The notes beneath the pieces are model-generated. The model made no database searches. It was not told where the DNA came from and saw nothing but the letters and a program-made list of their open reading frames with translations. From contig NC_052018.1 of the NCBI RefSeq assembly GCF_015832195.1, positions 61,193,666 to 61,257,665 on the forward strand: a stretch of DNA of 64,000 nt, written 5' to 3'. The position numbers were made by a program, and so were the translations under genes. Below, in pieces: positions 1 to 12,770 of this stretch. Origin of the DNA: Motacilla alba alba. Taxonomy: Eukaryota > Chordata > Aves > Passeriformes > Motacillidae. The stretch's first letter is position 1. Each line of letters opens with the position of its first letter.

Positions 1-865
1 AAAGTAATCCTACTGCACATAAAAATGAACCCCAAAAGGCCAAAATGCTAGCAGTGGAGCACACAGCTGAAGGAAAAAAGAGGAACAAATAACAGAATTT
101 GCTTTAAATGAATGAGAAGCTGGAAGTTGGTGAAATAACTGATGGGCCTGCTGGGTGAATTGCTGTGCACAGAGGGAGCAGTTCAAGAAAATAGAATATT
201 GCAGAAATGTTAAATTATTTATTAGTAGCAATCCTCACTGCAGATTTGTGTCCAAATTTATTGAGAGCTCAAGTATGAGGTGGCTGAGGTGTTAGACAAA
301 ATATATACAGTCTTACTAGAAACAATATAATAAGAATGTGGAACTATAAATGTGTCAGAAGGCTGTAGCAAGCATCTAGAGAATTACATCCCAGTAAGCT
401 TATACTGGTAGTTGGGAAATTAGCTGAAATAAGAATTACTTACAAGTCACAATTCATAGCTTGCAGCCACTGAGATTGCACAGAAGGGAAGGATGCCAGG
501 CTGACAGGGAGAAAGGTGTTTTGGAATATGGAAAATCATTTGATTCAAATCATGAAAGATTTTAGAAAGTTTCATTGTCCTTCATGGATGATTGTTATTA
601 AGAAACATGGTATGACTAAGATGGCTCAAAACCTGTATTGAACATAGAAGCAAAAGGTGAGTTACCCAGTTAGATCTGTTAACAGTGGTATGTTGATAGA
701 TCCCCACTTCAAACTGGTGGGTACTGTTCTGTTCTCAGAAGCATGAAACAGCATTGTTGTGCTATTTTGCCTGCCCCATTAGCCCTGCTGAAAGGCAGAA
801 TTGGGAATTACCTAAATGGTGTCTGATCCCTGAGCATGGAGAGCTGTGAGGCTGCCGGTCCTACA

Positions 866-885
866 CCCCCCCCCCCCCCCCCCCC
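866..885 (+). repeat. Poly(C) tract, 20 bases
   Basis: An uninterrupted run of 20 C in otherwise mixed sequence. Long poly(dC):poly(dG) runs are much rarer than A/T runs. Confidence 0.95.
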
Positions 886-3800
886 TTGGAGAAACTCCAC
901 TTAGGAAGGAGCTGGACCTGAGAATAGCAAGCTCTTTTTTTGGTATGTGGCTGACTTGAAAAATACAATAGTAATAGAAACAATCCAACTAATTTTGAAA
1001 ACATGTCATTAAGAATGGCCATTAAGAATAGGAAAAGTAATAAAGAACAATATGGAGATTGTTACCAGAAGTAGAAGCTGATATATCTAGAACGCCCTTG
1101 TCTCACCTCAAAATAGCATTCAAGAGTTAGTGGGAGTTCTGGGAACACAAGATGAAACTGAAAAAGAATTCGGGAAGTCTCAGTCGTGGAGAATAACTGA
1201 AGAAAATTGTGACTCTTTACCTTAGAAAGCAGATGAGTCAGAGAAGAGGCATGCTAAAACTATAAACCAGCAAATGGTAATGAGAAGGTAGATTGGGGTA
1301 AGTTTCTGTTTGCTTGTCTTAAAGCACTAAAGTGAGTGACTATTTAAAGAAATCGGAGGGTTGCAAATTCCAAAACTGATAAAAGGAAATTCTTGTTCAG
1401 ATCTGTGATTAAAGTGTGAAAGCCACTACAGCAGTTAAGTTGTTGTGCTGAAGAATTCAACAAGCTTTTTAAAAGGTTATCTTAATGGATATCAGAAATA
1501 TTTACAGCTGCCATAATCCATGTTGGCCGGTTTTGGAGGGAATATTAGACTTGAGTTTTTAAGACTAGCTACCAGAGATGTCTTCATGTTCTGTTGCTGG
1601 TTGTCCTTCCTTCTTAACATTAAGTGTTAGGTTAGTGGTGTAATTCATTAATAGTTGTAAGCAAGGTGTGAAAATACTTCTGAATCTCGGTAACAAGCTA
1701 GAGAGCACCCTTGTGTGGGTGGTGCCTGAATTCAGAGTGGCTCTGTCTCTTTCCAGGCATTGAAACAGAGTAGCCCCAGGAAAGGGTAATCCCCAGCATC
1801 TCTTTAAGTCGCCAAGATCTGTGGCTAAACAGGTGCATGCAGGGATGGGATTCCAGAAATGTAATCAGGTCAGGAACTGATGTGATTTTAAATTTGGGTA
1901 GAAGGTGTTGAGTTGCTTTTATTTGGTCATATGTGCATTGCACGTATGAGTAGAAGATTGTTGCCTCTTAAAAAGGCCCTAAAGCAAGAGAGCTTTCTGT
2001 ACTTGTGTTCTGGAGTTCATTTCACTTACAGGGAGTGGAAGGCATGATGTAAGGAACTGTTGTCTTTGCCTGAAGTCTTCAGTTAAATGGTTAAAGGAAA
2101 TAATCAAACCTAAGTTAAGAAAATTCTTGGTTTTGTTTGCCTGCAAAAGCACATTTCATTGGGGCGGGTCCAGTGCTCATGGTTTTCATGGATATGCATG
2201 TATGTGGATGTGTATGTAAGTACATAGTGATGAGCTGTTGCGGTGTGTTTTGTCCTATTAATATGATTATTGTTTGATTTGTAATTTCCTCGTGCTGCCT
2301 TTTGGTCTCTGCCCTTTTCCCAGAACTTCCTTTACTCCCCCTGTCAGGAAATGCCATTCTCTCCCTAAAAACTGCCTTCGCTCGAGAAAATTCTGTTAGT
2401 TTAGTATTTCTCTAAACTTCATTAGATCACTGAAACTGTTCTTTTCCTTTGGGATTCTTCATTGGGTGATATTTGAATGCCCGCCTTGGTTGTTATCTTA
2501 AGTCCTGCTGCCTTTGTTTTTGCGCTGTGCCTTCCCTGGCAGCTGGGGATCAGCGGAGTAGAGAGACTGTAGGGGACTGTAGCTCTTGTCACCATCTAGC
2601 TGGGATAAGCAACAATGAGCAGTTCATGATTTTTGTCAAGATTTTGGTTGGATTAAATTATATTTGTCTGTATGTGAATTTGATGCTGGCAAGACATCAA
2701 CCAGTCAGGTCATGAAGTTCTGCCATTTTACCTGATAATAACCTCCCCAGGAACAATACCTGCTGTCTAGCTAGTGTAGTTATTCTCTTGGTTTGTGCTT
2801 CTTTGTAGGTGACATGATATTTTAGGATAATTCAAAATATTCTGAACAATAATTAATGATGTTGTATACAAATTTTAAAGGTATGAGTTAGCTATTTGAA
2901 AATACCTTGATAATCAAATCCTCCTGAGAAGGGAAAGCTATATATGCAAAAAATCCCACCAAAAACTAATTTCTGCTTAATTGCCAGAAGATAAGGTAAT
3001 TCCAAAATGTTAATGGAAAATGCTGATATTTGGCCTTCAAATGGCAAGTGTAATGGAAACCTGCTGATTGGAATCAGTGAAATGGTATGGAAAAAAACCT
3101 TCCCTATTGAGAGTTTGGGGAAATCAATGCCTGATAAATTGTGCAAATGCCTTTGCAGTAACAATAACAGAATTTTGGAAAGATTAAGAAGGCTGGCATG
3201 ATTTCTGTTAAAATAGCTTTAACTAACTGGGTCATAAATGCAAATGAGATAATTAACTCTAGATGACTGGCTTATGGTTACAGTATCTCAGCTACTGGGC
3301 TTTCATGGCATTAACAGCAGACTCTCCAGTGCATGAGTCCGCATCACACGGTTTTATTTTTAGTACTGATAAATCTAATATTTCAAGATCATGTGAAGCC
3401 GGGCACTGAAGGTTTCTCAGTAGCTGCCTCTTCTGCACTCCTTCACTCTGCAGGGAGACGCCCAGGGCCCCCTGAATCTACTCTGTCTCGCTCAACAAAG
3501 GTGTCAGCTTTGGCAAATGGCACGTTAGGAGCAAAATCATTCTTCTGATACTGAGTTTGGGCACAACATTTTTGTTGGTATTTTCTACAGAAATGTACTT
3601 TGAAGGAATTACTGTATAGAAATGATGGCAAAATGGGCTATAACTGCAAGGATGTGGTTGGTGCTGACATGGAGGTTTGCTGAAATACTTCTGGCTGGTG
3701 GGCTGGGATGGCAAAGCAGGAGGAGGCAGCGATTGCCATGAGCTGCATATCCAGCTTCCAGCTGAAGCTCTGGGAGAGTGATGATGGAGGAAGCTAGTAG

Positions 3801-5314
3801 GTGAGAGCTGTGGCTGTGGGATTTCTGTGCTCCACCCTTTGGGGATGCTTAGCTGGAGCCTTCTCAGCTCAGCTTCATGTCCTGCCCTGTGCTAGCTGAG
3901 CTTGGTCATGAGTCAGCTTTCAGGGGTTCCTTCCCTCCTGCATCTAAGCATTGAGGTACTTGATGGTCCCTGTAGTATCCTTGAGTCCAGCACCGAGTAC
4001 TCTTTGGTGCTCCATAAAGAACTTGGTGAAAACCACTCTCTGTTGGATCTAGGGTCCCAGTGTTGATTCCATGCTTATGATCTGTGGCTCTAGCGCTCCA
4101 TCTCCCTGCTTTTGGAGAGAGGGAGACCACCTGATTCCTCTGTTATGATATGATGCACTCAGAACCACCCCTACAGTTAGTCTACCTCCCAAGACCACTA
4201 GCTGCTTGATATGAACAGTTTCCATGTAGAGCTGTTTGATCATCATGCTAGTGATGTCACTGCTCTAATTAGTAAAGTTTCTGAGAAAGGGAATGTTTCC
4301 TGGGCTGTTTCACTCCATTGCTCTGTAGGAAATGTTGTGCTCTGGAAATGTAGGCAGACTACCATTTCAAAGTGTAACAACAGCACAGACAGAGCAAGAC
4401 TTCCTGGAGTGATTGATTGCTTGCAGACATGAAAATAGCTCTCAGACCATCTAGACAGCCAGCCCCTATACCCCCAGACTACAGACAGACACAGAAATGT
4501 GATTTAATCATAGTTATAGAAAGACACAGATCATTCCTCTTTACCCTTCTGCACTGAGTAAGACTGTTCTATATGCTGTATGGAATAGGACTTTTTCTTT
4601 ATCACATACTTATCCTGAAATAATGTCTTTAGTCTATGTGTGTGCAACACTTCAGCACTGAAATGAACTTTGAAGTCATAGTGCTCTGTGAAAACATTAG
4701 AAAATTGAAGTAATTTATGTTCATTAATAAACCATCATTATTTTTCTTAACTCTCAGTTAGTGAATAAGAAAACAGTGTTTTAATAAGAGAGCCACTGAA
4801 CTTCAATAACGACATCAGTTAAAAAAATTCCCTGCAATATACCTTTTTACAGTATGTGAAAATTTGTATGAAGTGTTTCCAAAGGTTGGCTTCATTCCTC
4901 CTTTTCTTTTAGAAGACCGTTCAACTATTCCATTCATTGCTGAAAGCTTTACTTGATATTTAACCTAAAGTACAGTTTCCTGAATATAATTCTATTTCTT
5001 ACACTAACATTTAATAATATCGTGCCTTCCTTGTTTTTTTCATGTCATTCCAGTACTTGCTGACCCTTTTGCAGGACTACTTTGCCAGTATGCATTCTTT
5101 TGTTTTATTATTTACCTCTAATACAATACCTCAAAACTTGGATTGCTTTCTGTGCTTTAAAACTCTTTTAAGAAGCATAAAACTTAAAGTCTGTAAATCA
5201 TAAAGAAATGGAAATTATGCATAGAATGAAGGCAAGTGTTTTTTCCAGCCCTGTCTGAAGTAATGTTGTAGATAAGGGGTCAGTGTTATCTGCTTTTGAG
5301 TTTGAATTCATTGG

Positions 5315-5781
5315 ACTGTTGGCAATGCTCTTCTGAATGCACCCAGGATGCCATTGCCCTTCTTGGCCACCAGGACCCACTGCTGGCTCATGGACATCTT
5401 GATGTCCACCAGGACCTCCAAGTCCTTCTCTGCAGAGCTGCTTCCCAGCAGGTTGATCCCCAGCCTGTACTGGTGCCTGGGGTTATTCTTCCCCAGGGGC
5501 AGGACCCTGCATTGGCCTCTGCTGAACTTCAGGCAGTTCCTCTCTGCTCCTCTCTCCAGCCCAGCAAGGCCCTTCTGAAGGGCTGCACAGCCCTTTGGGC
5601 TATCAGCAGCTCACTCCCAGCTTTGAGTGTCAGTGAAATCTCCAAAGAGGCATCTATCCCTTTGTCCAAGTCACTCATGAACAAGTTAAACAACACTGGA
5701 CCCAGTATTGAACCTTGGGAGACACCACTAGTGACAAGCATCCAACTAGACCCCATGCCGCTAATTATGACCCTAACAATG
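5315..5781 (-). mobile_element. CR1 LINE fragment, 3' part of the reverse transcriptase ORF
   Basis: On the - strand this is an internal piece of a chicken-repeat-1 type LINE. The antisense translation includes VTSGVSQGSILGPVLFNLF, the conserved CR1 reverse transcriptase block, followed by SDLDKGIDA. The + strand shows the equally typical text around 'aatgcacccaggatgccatt' and 'ccaccaggacctccaag'. It lacks the 5' part and the 3' UTR with its octamer tail, so it is truncated at both ends or recombined. The antisense frame is broken by stops on both sides; it is a dead copy. Confidence 0.9.
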
Positions 5782-6956
5782 TATTTTAAACATTAAATAT
5801 TCCATATGCTTGTTGGCATGCACGTGACTTGAGACAGAAAACATCTGCTCATTTTGCCTGGTGAAATTTTCTTAAAGATTTTGCTGAGGGAAAAAAAAAA
5901 AAAGAACAGTAATGTTTGTACTTACTGCTTTTCCTCTCTCTTTTTTTTTTTGGGTGAAGCAAAGGATAAATTAGACTATAAAAATTACTTTCAAGTGATG
6001 CAGTGCATATAAGCTAGCTGGCTCAGGCTCTTGGATACAGATCAGACAACTTCCATCTCTAGTCTGTGGCTCCTGTACTGGTTGGGTTGTTAAAGGTTGA
6101 ATATTGTTGCTCTTTGGTCTCTACAAGTCAGTTTTACCTCAGTTTCTTGAAAACTGCTTTCTGAATCACTGGTAATCAATACATTTATTAATATTTGCGT
6201 TAGATGAGGTGTGATATTGTCTTTAGCTAGATAGGTGTTACCTATCACCCTTCCTGCCAGCACTCTGATAGTTTCACGGTGACCCTCGTAGCCCAGGGAT
6301 TACGTTCCCAACCTATAGTTCACCCCTCTTGAGGCTAATAGTAATTTTACAATTCTGTAGAGCAAACCTTCCCTGCAGAGCTTCTCTGGCCTGGCTTTTG
6401 CTTTATCTTCAAGCCTAAAAACTCCAAAGGCTTGATCATAACATGTACAGTTCCAACAAGATGGGGGTCAATTTTAGTTGAGACTTCTATGCGCCACAGT
6501 GGTAAAGAACAATAGCAGTGATTTGTGCTTTCTGAGGTTGTCCACTTTGCCTGTCCAAGTAACTAATTTAACCCTGTATTTATAGCTCCCTTGTGTTCTC
6601 TGGAAAGTCAGGCAAGTGAAATTATTGGTCACTTGGCCAGCTGCATCATGATACAGTTTTTATTTCACAGAGAAATAGCAAATGTAGATAAAATTTCTTA
6701 AGAGAGGTTTGCTCTGAAAACAGTCTGTGCAGAATTGCAGGCCAGCCAAGGCAAGGATAGCATTTTGAAAATCTGCTATTTGGCATTTCTTAGAGTATGG
6801 CATTCCTTTATCTGGTATTCACATTGTCAGAAGTTTGTTATTAATGCAAATTAAGTGGGCTAGTGTGTCTCAAGCCTGAATCAGAGCCTCCACAGGGGCA
6901 ATATATATGTGTATATATTAACAAAATCATTCTTGGTAGGTATCTGCTGTCCTATT

Positions 6957-7056
6957 TATTCTAATATGCTAAGCTGAATGTCTTGCATGTAAATAAATAA
7001 ACAGAATAAATATTCTGTTTATTCTATATGCTAAGCTGAATGTCTTGCAGGTAAAT
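6957..7056 (+). repeat. 62-bp direct duplication flanking a perfect palindrome
   Basis: The text tatgctaagctgaatgtctt occurs at 6965-6984 and 7027-7046, with matching flanks (tattcta before, gcatgtaaata or gcaggtaaata after). Between the copies lies AATAAACAGAATA (6996-7008), AA, TATTCTGTTTATT (7011-7023), a perfect inverted repeat. Confidence 0.9.
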
Positions 7057-8596
7057 ATTGGGATTTTTAGTTATTGTGTTGTTAGTTTAGTTCTCCTCTT
7101 TATACCTTTCTGTCCTGAGAGGTGCAGGTGCTGAGTGGCTGTTCTGTCCTTTCTGCATTCCCTGTTTTACTGACTGCTCCCTCCCTTACATTGTCATTCT
7201 TGGAAGTAGACACTATTTCATTTTCCACTTTGTTTTCTATGTCCATCTCAGCAATTATACATTCCCTTCAATAGCTGTCCTAAACACCACTGGCTGAACA
7301 TTGTATGAGTGACCCCACTGGGACAGCCAGCAGATGGGGTTCAGGGGATGGCCTTGTGCTGCAAGTCAAAGCAGGTGTCCTCCTACCTTTGCAAAATAAC
7401 GTGGTGGCATTTCCTCAGTCTCACAAAAGGATTAGGGATGCACAGTCTCCATGAGTCACACAAAGACAGTCCAGGCAGTCCAATGAAAATGTATATAATT
7501 GCTTTCTTTTCTCAGTATCTGGGACTAATTTAAGGTCACCAGAATTCCCCAGGTGGACAGAAATGTTCTGTAATGGTGTGTAACTCACACAGAGGTCACA
7601 TGAGTGGGCTTGATGATTGGGATAACAATAGTTGGGTATTTCAGATAGCAACGTAGCCCCACTTCAGCAGTGAAGTGCCCAGCTGTACCATCTGTCTCAA
7701 ATCCACCTTAGAACTCAGCTTAATTACATTAGTGCACAGCTATTATCACCTGGGAGATCATACTAGATTTGGAGAGCTGATCTGTGCTTCTGCCGAAGTT
7801 TGGTTTATTTTTAGTTCCTTGCATTTGAAAAACATAACTAGGGCTGAAGTATTGTAGCTCTTGGAAAAATAATCATGCTTGGACAACGCTCTATGACACT
7901 CGTTGTGAATTTTAAGGTCTTTTCTGTTGCATTGCTGACAAAAATCCAGTTTTTATTGTATCTCTTAAGGGGTGAAGTTCATCTCCTTAGAGAGGACTTG
8001 GACGAATTTCATGCTGCAGTCAGGTTCTATCTAAGGCTTGTTTGGTGGACCTTTACAGTGATTTCATCTAAGCAAGTTCAAGCTAAATTATAGCCTAACC
8101 TGTAAAATCACGGAGGGAGTCACTAATCAGATTCTGATTATAAAATGTCCACTATAAATGCTCATGATGATGTTCAGAGACCTGGAATAATGCTCCTTAA
8201 TTGTGCTGTATGAGTTTGAATATCTGATGAGCAAAAAATGATCTGTCATTTTGGTATATTTGAGATAGACAGACTTAGTGTATTTGGTAGGGGCAGATCC
8301 TCAGTGTGTGGTCGTGAGACACCATTATTTTTCTGGCACTTCTCAGAATAGACTCCAGAAAGTGAAGAACTTGTGTTACCTCTTTCCTCTTGTTAACTAG
8401 CACAGTTTTATAGAACAGAATTTCTATTACTTTTTAAGAGTTTTCTTTTAAAATCTCCTAGTAGAGTTTGTTTCTTTCTATAATAATTTGTGGTTAATAT
8501 ATGAATGTAAAGTTATAAAATTATATTTCACTATTATATGAACACTTGATCAGGAATTTTTAGCCACTGAATTGGGAAGATTGAGTATAAGGGAGA

Positions 8597-8623
8597 TGAC
8601 TATGACTGTGTCTGTCATAGTCA
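8597..8623. repeat. Hairpin, 10-bp arms, 7-nt loop
   Basis: TGACTATGAC at 8597-8606 is the exact reverse complement of GTCATAGTCA at 8614-8623; the loop is TGTGTCT. No terminator or RNA gene role is implied in this intron. Confidence 0.85.
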
Positions 8624-11600
8624 CTTCACTGGCTTTTCCCAGCAATACATTGCCCTGGGGATATTCCTGAACAAGATACCATTAACAAGGTGCAGGAATT
8701 CCTAAGTAGCTGCTGTTAGAAAGTTGAGTAGAGCTAGTTGATTCTGAGTTGGAATGGTTTTTCAGTAGTGTTTATTGTTAACCTGTTTCCTCTTTAATTT
8801 TTTTGCTGTTTTTTTAGGCGGTGGATATTTGGATATTTTTAAAAGGAAGAGAGACAAGAAAAGCCATAGATTCTTTTACAAGCTTTCTGTATCTCTGCAT
8901 CCAATATTTTTCTCTATTTTTAGCCAGGTAAAAAAAAAAAAAGATAGTAAATATTTTAAATCTGCTTTATGCTTGGGGTGTTTTGGTTGGATTTTTTTCT
9001 TCCCTCAAAACTTCTAACAAAGATGTGTATGGACTCTGAGTTCATATAGTATTGGTGAGGCATTGGTGGATGTCAGTGAGTGTTATTTTTGTTCTTAAAG
9101 CATGAGGTTCATTTACAATGAGCTTCTCATACTCAGTCCAAAAGTGAATGTAAATGTTTAGGTTTTTGAAATGGTCCTGATTTATACCATCTGTAATGTA
9201 ATTTTGTCAGATGTTAGTTAAATGAGCATTAGGCTCATGTACTTTTAATTTAGTGTACACTAAATAGCAGAGATTTTAAATCTACTGCTTTTTTTTTCTT
9301 GTGGGAAAATACTCCACCGTAAATGCTGAAACCCAAGGAACTTGCAGCTCGGCACAGTTATTGCATGAGTCTTATTTCAGCAGGAATGAACCTTTCCTAA
9401 TGGTGCTCATCAGTGATTTGCTAGAAAGAGGGGGAACTATATTGTTCTTGGTCTTTTGATCTTATAGCAAAAATGGTTGTTCATCTTTAGCTAGAATAGG
9501 TATCTCTGCTTTCTTTATCTCTTTGGAAGCTACAACAAAGTGGAATCTTTTTCTTACAGAGGAAGGCAATATAAGTACTATTTTATCCTTTGCTCATCCT
9601 TCCCAACATTCAGCTTTGATTTATTTTTATTTAACTTGGACTTGCCCTTGCGTTTAAAGGGAGTATGTATGGACAATTAAACAGACATATCTTATAGCCC
9701 AAGTACAGGATGACCATTGACAAGAGACAGTGGTAGGAATGTGCATGCTATAAAGGAATTTGCTTCAATGTGACTGAGTGTGGCATAACTTTAAAATAAT
9801 TTTTCTGTGGAAACAGCTGTCTTTTCTGTGAAAGACTTTTTGGGACTTCAGAATCCCTGTGAAGGGAAAGGGGTCAAAAGCACACCGTAGACCTTCTCAC
9901 TGTCACACTGTTGTGTGCAAGATGGGAGAAGAGCAGACCTCCACCAGTTTCCCTTTCGAGAACATAATAGTGTGCAGCTATCTTGTGCATATAGGTGACT
10001 AAGTCTTCATTTTTCATGCCTTAATTATTTTCCTTCAGATTATAACCAACTATTTTCTTTAACAGCCCTTGAAAGAATAGTTAACAAACTTACTTAACTG
10101 AGAACCAGTAGCTAGATACCAACATCTTCTCATCCATGTTAGATTCACATCACCTGTTATTCTTCTCACATGCAACTTTCTGTTCTGACCTGTCAAATCT
10201 TCTGCTCCCCAAACATATGTATGTGGTGATATACTTTCGATACAGCAAATTTCTGTTGGTGTGGGTTTTTTTTAATGTCCCACAAAACTGTGGTCCTCTG
10301 AAGTCACAATTAAATGGTGAGTCCAAAGTGAAAAGAGTAATTCCTGTGAGCCACTTCATTCATAGAAGCATTATACTTCTTGTTTGGTACCTGTGAGGAG
10401 TCTTGGGCATGTTTTCCTTTGAAGTTGGTGATAATGTTCTGTGTTCTGTGAACAAATAAAACGGTTATGTGGCAAATCCTTGGGACTAATAGACATTGAG
10501 GACGGTGTATTTCTTAAAATGAAGTGTATCACTTAAGGAGACTTGTAAAGATTTAGAGCCTTTTTGAGTCCTCATCTTGGCAGTTTACTATCAAGGCCCC
10601 TAAATGTATTCAGTGAGATGTTGACAGTCTAGGTATTTTTAAGACAACATCTTACACTAAAGGCATTCCTTCCTCAAAACCGCTCTCAAAAGAATTTTTT
10701 TTGCCATAGTCTATTTGCCAAAATAGTTTCCTCAGGCTTTTAAAGATCAGACTGGCATCCATTAGGGATTTCATGCCAACCATATGATACCTTACAAAAA
10801 TAAGTATATGTGGTGGGTTGGATGCCAAGCTCAAGATACCTTTTAAAAACAGGTGTGTTTGACATTCATCTGCAATGCAAATTAACAAGACTTGCTGGGG
10901 AGCATCAACATTCTTCCCAGCGGGTGAGCAACCACACTGTTACTTGCAGAGGCTACCAGCCACTCACACACAGAGTAAGTGAGCACTGGGGGAATGGATA
11001 CCTCCCCTGCACGTACTCAGAGGGTTGTTGCTGGTGAGCTGCACTGCTCCTACCCGGCCACTTCTCCTTCTGCAGCTGCACAGGTGATCCCAGTCTTTGT
11101 CAGCCTGGTGTGTGCCCTGAGCATTATGAAAACAAACTCCAAGGAGAAAGAGGGAAAAAGTTAGAGCAAGTGTGTCCAACAAAATGGCACAGAGCTTCTG
11201 ATGTATCCCTACACTGTACTTAACTTCAGAGCTTTACCTGAGTTGTTTGAGTCAGGGATTTGGAGTAGGGTTTCACATGAAGCCACAGAGAAGTCTGTGG
11301 TCAGAAGAAGGTACAGGGTTGGACCTGGACCTTTCATCTCCATTAGGGTCAGCACTTTCTTGCTGGTCCAGCCTTACCTCTGATTTCATTGAGCACAAGG
11401 CTAAGTCCCCAGATGACATGCTTAGCTTATTGACAATGTTATACCATGAAATCAGATTGTAAGCTTAAAAAAAAAAAAAAAAGGAACTCCTTTCTCCTTT
11501 TTAAAGAGCAGAACAAGCGAGATGACAGCAGCTGCAGCAGCTTCTTTCAGTGAAAATGTAGGATCCTGGGATAAGGGAGTACTAGTGGCAGTGGAAAGCT

Positions 11601-12702
11601 GTGCCAGTGGCAGCAGCTGAACCCCTGGGGGCTGTGAGCAGCTGCTGTGCCCTCGGTGCAGGGCAACACTGACCAAAGCTTATCCCGAGGCACAGATAGG
11701 GATATTACATGACATCTGTCCCTCAGATATCTGGAGGCTGCTCCAACCCTTCTAGGGGGAGAGCTCACTTTTATTGTTTAGTCTAGAGAAACATGAAGAA
11801 TTTGAAATTTTGGTGGTTTTTGTCTCCCAGAATCTCTTTGCCATTCATTTGTGCCCTCTGTAACCTGCAGCCCCTATTGTGAGTTGGTAATTTTTCTCAA
11901 GAAATGTAAATGCCATTACAGATTTGCCATTCTTCAGCTGCAGCACAATGTTTGTTATTAATAGTAGTAGTTTCTTCTTAGTAATAATAATTCCTTGATG
12001 GGTATCATACCTAGGAAGGTGACAGCTCCATATGCAAATGAGGCACTTCTATCCGGTTGTAATGTCACTGGAAACAAAAAGTCGGAGCTCTGCAGGTGTG
12101 GGAGAGATAGGGAGTGTATCATTAGAGAATGCAATAGAAGACAAGGAGGATATGAAAAATGGGTGATGCCAACTTGCTGTCTACCACATCTGCTGCTTTT
12201 TTGTCTGGTATTATTAGTAGGAAAAATACTTTCTTGATGCTCTTTGTGTGATTGAATTAGTTTGAATGGAGAGAATTATCCTGACATTATTGTAATTGCA
12301 CAAAATAAAGGTCCTAAGGGAAGGTGAAAGTAGGAACAATTGCAAACAATCTGCAGTGTGAGAAATTAGGGGAGAGAAAACTTAGCTTACCTTTATTTTA
12401 AAAAATACTAGTATTTAAAAGACAGTTAAATGTTTCATTGAACTAAACATATGCAGAACCATTTAGAACTAAATACTGGTTATAGGTAAAGTATTGTGAG
12501 AAGCAGTAGCTTGTTAACTGTAATTCTACGGCTTATTCTGGATGCCTATTCCAATTTTCAAATTATATTTTAGTTACAAAAATCCAAGTCAGTTAACTAA
12601 CTTCAGTTAGTTAGCTAGTGAATGTACAAAGCCGGCACAGGTTCCTCAAGGATTGATAGGGATGTGTATTTGTGCACATACCCATGCTACATATATGTGA
12701 TG

Positions 12703-12705
<3 letters not shown>

Positions 12706-12770
<65 letters not shown>
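12706..12770 (+). repeat. Compound microsatellite (AC)n(TA)10
   Basis: About 22 AC units (12706-12750) are followed directly by 10 TA units (12751-12770). Overlapping open frames of 96 and 122 residues on both strands are artefacts of this repeat (alternating Thr-His, Val-Cys and Ile-Tyr). Confidence 0.97.
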
